DNA of 9,343 nt from Gammaproteobacteria bacterium (GTDB taxonomy: Bacteria; Pseudomonadota; Gammaproteobacteria; J113): the NCBI GenBank assembly GCA_003694425.1, contig RFJX01000242.1:1-9343 (forward strand). Reading direction: 5' to 3'. Position numbers and translations under genes: made by a program. The notes beneath the pieces were generated by a model, which made no database searches, had not been told where the DNA came from, and saw only the letters and a list, made by a program, of their open reading frames with translations. Positions 6,859 to 9,343 of the stretch are shown here, in pieces. Numbering within the stretch: the stretch's first letter is position 1; the number at the start of each line of letters is the position of its first letter.

Positions 6859-6885
6859 CGAACTAGTGGCACCATTTCTGTCTAA
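6859..6885 (+). promoter_or_regulatory. candidate sigmaE (RpoE)-type promoter of the glycine-zipper lipoprotein
   Basis: CGAACT (6859-6864) and TCTAA (6881-6885) are separated by 16 bases. They resemble the RpoE consensus GGAACTT - about 16 bases - TCTGA, with AACT and TC..A conserved. Read as sigma70, the TCTAAT box is good but has no -35 at 16-18 bases. Envelope-stress control would suit an outer-membrane lipoprotein. The start would be near 6891, about 30 bases before the gene. Confidence 0.4.
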
Positions 6886-6922
6886 TCGAGTACCCACTTT
6901 TCGCCTGACAAGGGAGGCAGAG

Positions 6923-7366
6923 ATGAACAAGACCCTCGCAATCGCCCTGATCGCCGGGACCGTGGCCCTCACGGGCTGCAACAAGGAGCAGATGGGAACC
7001 CTCGGAGGGGCCGCCGTGGGCGGGCTTGCAGGGAGCCAGATCGGTGAAGGGAAGGGGAAACTGGCCGCCACTGCCGTTGGTGTCCTGGCCGGCGCCCTGA
7101 TCGGCGGGAGCATCGGAAAGAGCATGGATGAGGTCGACCGGATGAAGGCCAATCAGGCCCTGGAGACCGCGCCGACCGGAAAGACGGTCAGCTGGACCAA
7201 TCCCGACAGCGGGAGCCAGTACGCGGTCACTCCGACCAAGACCTACGAGACCTCCTCCGGTCCCTGCCGCGAATACACCACCGAGGCCATCATCGGCGGC
7301 AAGCGCGAGACCATCTACGGCACCGCCTGCAGGCAGCCTGACGGAACCTGGCAGACCGTCAACTGA
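6923..7366 (+). CDS. small glycine-zipper lipoprotein, 17-kDa surface-antigen-like
   Basis: This predicted 147-residue outer-membrane lipoprotein has a basic N-terminus, a hydrophobic core and the lipobox LTGC with lipidation at C19. Residues about 25-66 form a glycine-zipper segment (GGAAVGGLAGSQIG, then GVLAGALIGGSIGKSMD) with repeated GxxxG-like spacing, as in the Rickettsia 17-kDa antigen and OsmB/SlyB-like proteins. The C-terminal part (about 90-147) carries two cysteines, in GPCREYT and GTACRQPDGTWQ, matching the surface-antigen domain that often follows the zipper. Such proteins are linked to envelope integrity and stress; no precise activity is known. The ATG at 6923 was chosen over the longer frame (from 6866) because AGGGAGG lies 5 bases upstream and the lipoprotein signal starts there. 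Its stop overlaps the end of convergent glcF by 8 bp. Confidence 0.85.
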   Translation: MNKTLAIALIAGTVALTGCNKEQMGTLGGAAVGGLAGSQIGEGKGKLAATAVGVLAGALIGGSIGKSMDEVDRMKANQALETAPTGKTVSWTNPDSGSQYAVTPTKTYETSSGPCREYTTEAIIGGKRETIYGTACRQPDGTWQTVN

Positions 7367-8597
7367 GACCGGGGCCCGTCCCTTCGGGACAGAGCTCGAT
7401 CAGCTCCAGCCAGTGCCGTACCGGCAGGCGGGAATCCCCGCGCAGGTGCAGCAGGCAACCGATATTGGCGGTCGCGATCAGCTCGGCACCCCCCTGCTCC
7501 AGGGCGGCGAGCTTGCATTCGAGCAGTGAGCGGGCGATCTCCGGCTGGAGGAGCGAATAGCTGCCGGCGGATCCGCAGCAGAGGTGCTCTTCCCTCACCT
7601 CTGTCAGGGTGAAGCCGGCCCGCTCGAGCAGACGCCTCACCGTGGCGGCCTCCCCCAGTCCGTGCTGGAGGGTGCATGGGACCTGAAAGGCGATCCTCTG
7701 CGGCACGCCATCCCTGCGGCGCAGACAGTCACCCGCCTCATCGAGCAGCAGCGCGGCCAGGTCCACGACCGATCCCGCCACCCCGGCGGCCGCCCCCTCC
7801 TCTCCACTGCCCCGCATCACCCAGTCGTACTCGCGCAGGTGCAGGGCACAGCCACTGGCGGTGGCGATGATCCCCTCGGCCCCATCCTTCAGGGCCTTGC
7901 TCCAGCATTCGATGTTGCGCCGGGCCAGCGCCCTCCCCTCCTCCACCGCCCCCAGGTGATGGCTGAGCGCACCGCAGCAGCCGCTCCCGGGAAGGGCCTC
8001 CAGGGAGATCCCCAGCCCCGAGAGCAGGCGGATTGCGGCGGCATCGATCTCGGGGGCCAGTGCCGGTTGGGCGCAACCCCGCAGCAGGATCATCCTCCTG
8101 TGGCCCTGCACCGGCGGCGGCACCGCCCCCTTCCTCCCGCGACCGAGCTGGAGGCGAAGCCGCCGGGGCAGCAGCGGCGCGGCCAGCCGCCCTGCGGCGA
8201 TGGCCGTCCGCAACAGCAGGGGCCGCAGCAGCAGTAGCCGCAACAGCCGGCGCGTCATGCGTTCCTTCGGAGGGCGTCGTACCGTGGCCTCGAGCCGCTC
8301 CCTCCCGATGTCCAGCAGCCGTGCATAGCGGGTGGAGGAAGGGCAGCTCGCCTCGCAGGCGCGGCAGGTGAGGCAGCGGTCCAGATGGAGCCGGGTCTCG
8401 CTCCCGGCAGGCTGTCCCTCGAGCAGCTGCTTGATCAGGTAGATACGCCCCCGCGGGCCGTCCATCTCGTTGCCCAGCAGCTGATAGGTGGGGCAGACGG
8501 CGGTGCAGAAGCCGCAGTGGACGCAACTGCGCAGGATCCGGTCGGCCTCGCGCCCGTCCGGGGTGTCCAGCACAGCAGGTGGCAGTGCCGTCTGCAT
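7359..8597 (-). CDS. glcF: glycolate oxidase iron-sulfur subunit
   Basis: GlcF is the electron-transfer subunit of the GlcDEF complex, which oxidises glycolate (or a related 2-hydroxy acid) to glyoxylate at the inner face of the membrane. The 412 residues match the family length. Two 4Fe-4S ferredoxin motifs are intact: C25, C28, C31, C35 in CVHCGFCTAVCP, and C75, C78, C81, C85 in CLTCRACEASCP. Two CCG (cysteine-rich) domains follow, GCCGALSHH at 206-214 and CCGSAGSY at 340-347, the latter in the expected form. An arginine/leucine-rich linker (107-156) lies between the halves. The ATG at 8597 has GGGAGG close upstream. glcE ends 16 bp before, so the two are one operon. The stop overlaps the convergent lipoprotein gene by 8 bp. 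A related (S)-lactate or D-lactate oxidase complex is less likely given the glcE neighbour. Confidence 0.95.
   Translation of the reverse strand: MQTALPPAVLDTPDGREADRILRSCVHCGFCTAVCPTYQLLGNEMDGPRGRIYLIKQLLEGQPAGSETRLHLDRCLTCRACEASCPSSTRYARLLDIGRERLEATVRRPPKERMTRRLLRLLLLRPLLLRTAIAAGRLAAPLLPRRLRLQLGRGRKGAVPPPVQGHRRMILLRGCAQPALAPEIDAAAIRLLSGLGISLEALPGSGCCGALSHHLGAVEEGRALARRNIECWSKALKDGAEGIIATASGCALHLREYDWVMRGSGEEGAAAGVAGSVVDLAALLLDEAGDCLRRRDGVPQRIAFQVPCTLQHGLGEAATVRRLLERAGFTLTEVREEHLCCGSAGSYSLLQPEIARSLLECKLAALEQGGAELIATANIGCLLHLRGDSRLPVRHWLELIELCPEGTGPGLS
7378..7390. other. short perfect hairpin between the convergent gene ends
   Basis: GTCCC (7378-7382) pairs with GGGAC (7386-7390) around TTC. 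It lies 11 bases after the stop of the plus-strand lipoprotein gene and within the last codons of glcF. Neither side has a T-run, so it is not a proper terminator. It may end or protect the lipoprotein mRNA, and no other terminator for that gene is visible. Confidence 0.25.
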
Positions 8598-8613
8598 TCA
8601 GCCTCCCACCTTT

Positions 8614-9343
8614 TCAGAGCCCTTCATGGAGCTTCCCCGGATTGAGTATCCCCGCCGGATCGAACGCCTGCTTGATCCGGCGCTGGAGGGCGAGGAGCCC
8701 GCTGTTCGGGGGCGAGAAGACCAGGCCCTTCCGGTCGCCCCCGCGGAACAGGGTGGCGTGTCCACCGGCCAGCGCCGCCTGGGCGAAGACCCGCTTCGGC
8801 TCCTCGTCACTCAGCAACCAGCGCAGGGCCCCGCCCCACTCGATCAGCCACCGTCCCTCCAGTGCCGGCATCGGCGCCGTCGCCGGCAGGGAGAGCCGCC
8901 AGAGGGTCCCGGGACCGGTGAAGAAGGGCAGGCGCTGTTCCCGCAGGGCCTGGAACCAGGCCAGCTCCTCTTCCTCCCCTCCGATCTCCCTGCGCGCGGA
9001 CGCCACCGCGGAGGCGTTGCCAGAGAGGCGGAAGCGCAGCACGCCTTCCTCCCAGGCGATGGCACTCAAGGGGAGCGGCCTGCGCCCCCAGCGGGTAGCG
9101 AGCGCGATCGCCTCCTCCGCCGTCGCCTCCATGCGACCCGCCCATTCCGTCTGTGGGCGCGGCAACACCTTGAACGATACCTCGACCAGCACCGCCAGGG
9201 TCCCGAGGGAACCGGTGAGAAGCCGTGAGAGATCGAACCCGGCGACATTCTTCATCACCTGCCCCCCGAACCGCAGCAGTTCTCCGCGGCCGTTGATGCA
9301 GCGGACGCCCAGGACGAAATCCCTCACCGCCCCGACATGGGGG
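8614..9343 (-). CDS. glcE: glycolate oxidase FAD-binding subunit, C-terminal part (runs off the window)
   Basis: GlcE is the second flavin-type subunit of glycolate oxidase, acting with GlcD and GlcF. About 242 codons of the C-terminal part are visible; the reading frame stays open to the right edge, where it reads PHVGAVRDFVLGVR, so the start is outside. The family signature GGQVMKNVAGFDLSRLLTGS, typical of GlcE and the flavin-fold GlcD relatives, is followed by LGTLAVLVEVSFKVLPRP. The C-terminal FDPAGILNPGKL is the standard end of this FAD-oxidase family. The middle (about residues 75-190) is variable. The stop lies 16 bp ahead of glcF on the same strand. glcD is expected farther upstream, beyond the edge, but that cannot be seen. 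Confidence 0.94.
   Translation of the reverse strand, partial: PHVGAVRDFVLGVRCINGRGELLRFGGQVMKNVAGFDLSRLLTGSLGTLAVLVEVSFKVLPRPQTEWAGRMEATAEEAIALATRWGRRPLPLSAIAWEEGVLRFRLSGNASAVASARREIGGEEEELAWFQALREQRLPFFTGPGTLWRLSLPATAPMPALEGRWLIEWGGALRWLLSDEEPKRVFAQAALAGGHATLFRGGDRKGLVFSPPNSGLLALQRRIKQAFDPAGILNPGKLHEGL

Noticed and set aside
1..9343. CRISPR arrays, insertion sequences, tRNA or rRNA genes, phage or defence genes.
   Set aside because: No regularly spaced repeats, transposase-like frames, tRNA cloverleaf or rRNA sequence were seen; nearly all of the window is accounted for by housekeeping and lipid genes.

Overview
The window is GC-rich, densely coded DNA from a bacterium. The gene content points to a Gram-negative, hopanoid-producing proteobacterium, probably a gammaproteobacterium of the purple-sulfur, thioalkaliphilic or methanotroph-like kind. 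The evidence is a DXS of the proteobacterial type, an Mla-type outer-membrane lipoprotein, a GlcDEF-type glycolate oxidase and hopanoid genes together. The placement is an inference from gene content; no rRNA or other marker is present.

Layout. Positions 52-2758 (minus strand) hold dxs, the first enzyme of the MEP isoprenoid pathway, followed after 28 bp by a secreted protein of unknown function. A divergent intergenic region of about 250 bp (2759-3004) contains a credible sigma70 promoter for dxs, two operator-like inverted repeats, a leader hairpin and an 18-bp imperfect direct repeat. Positions 3005-6756 (plus strand) hold hpnH (adenosylhopane synthase), hpnB (hopanoid-associated glycosyltransferase), hpnM (MlaC/Ttg2D-like periplasmic carrier) and mlaA/vacJ (outer-membrane lipoprotein), closed by a strong intrinsic terminator at 6785-6810. 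A separate gene at 6923-7366 encodes a small glycine-zipper lipoprotein behind a possible sigmaE-type promoter. From 7359 to the right edge, glcF and the 3' part of glcE run on the minus strand. They encode the iron-sulfur and FAD-binding subunits of glycolate oxidase; glcD would be expected beyond the edge.

How the genes fit together. DXS supplies isoprenoid precursors for squalene and hopene. HpnH attaches adenosine to hopene to start the C35 side chain, HpnB probably acts on the polar side, and HpnM with MlaA could move hopanoids or phospholipids across the periplasm to or from the outer membrane. No squalene-hopene cyclase, hpnG or hpnN lies in the window, so the pathway must be completed elsewhere.

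Most of the window is a recognisable, ordinary set of genes. The points that deserve a second look are the regulatory architecture between dxs and hpnH, the uncharacterised secreted protein downstream of dxs, and the pairing of hpnM with mlaA in the same gene string.
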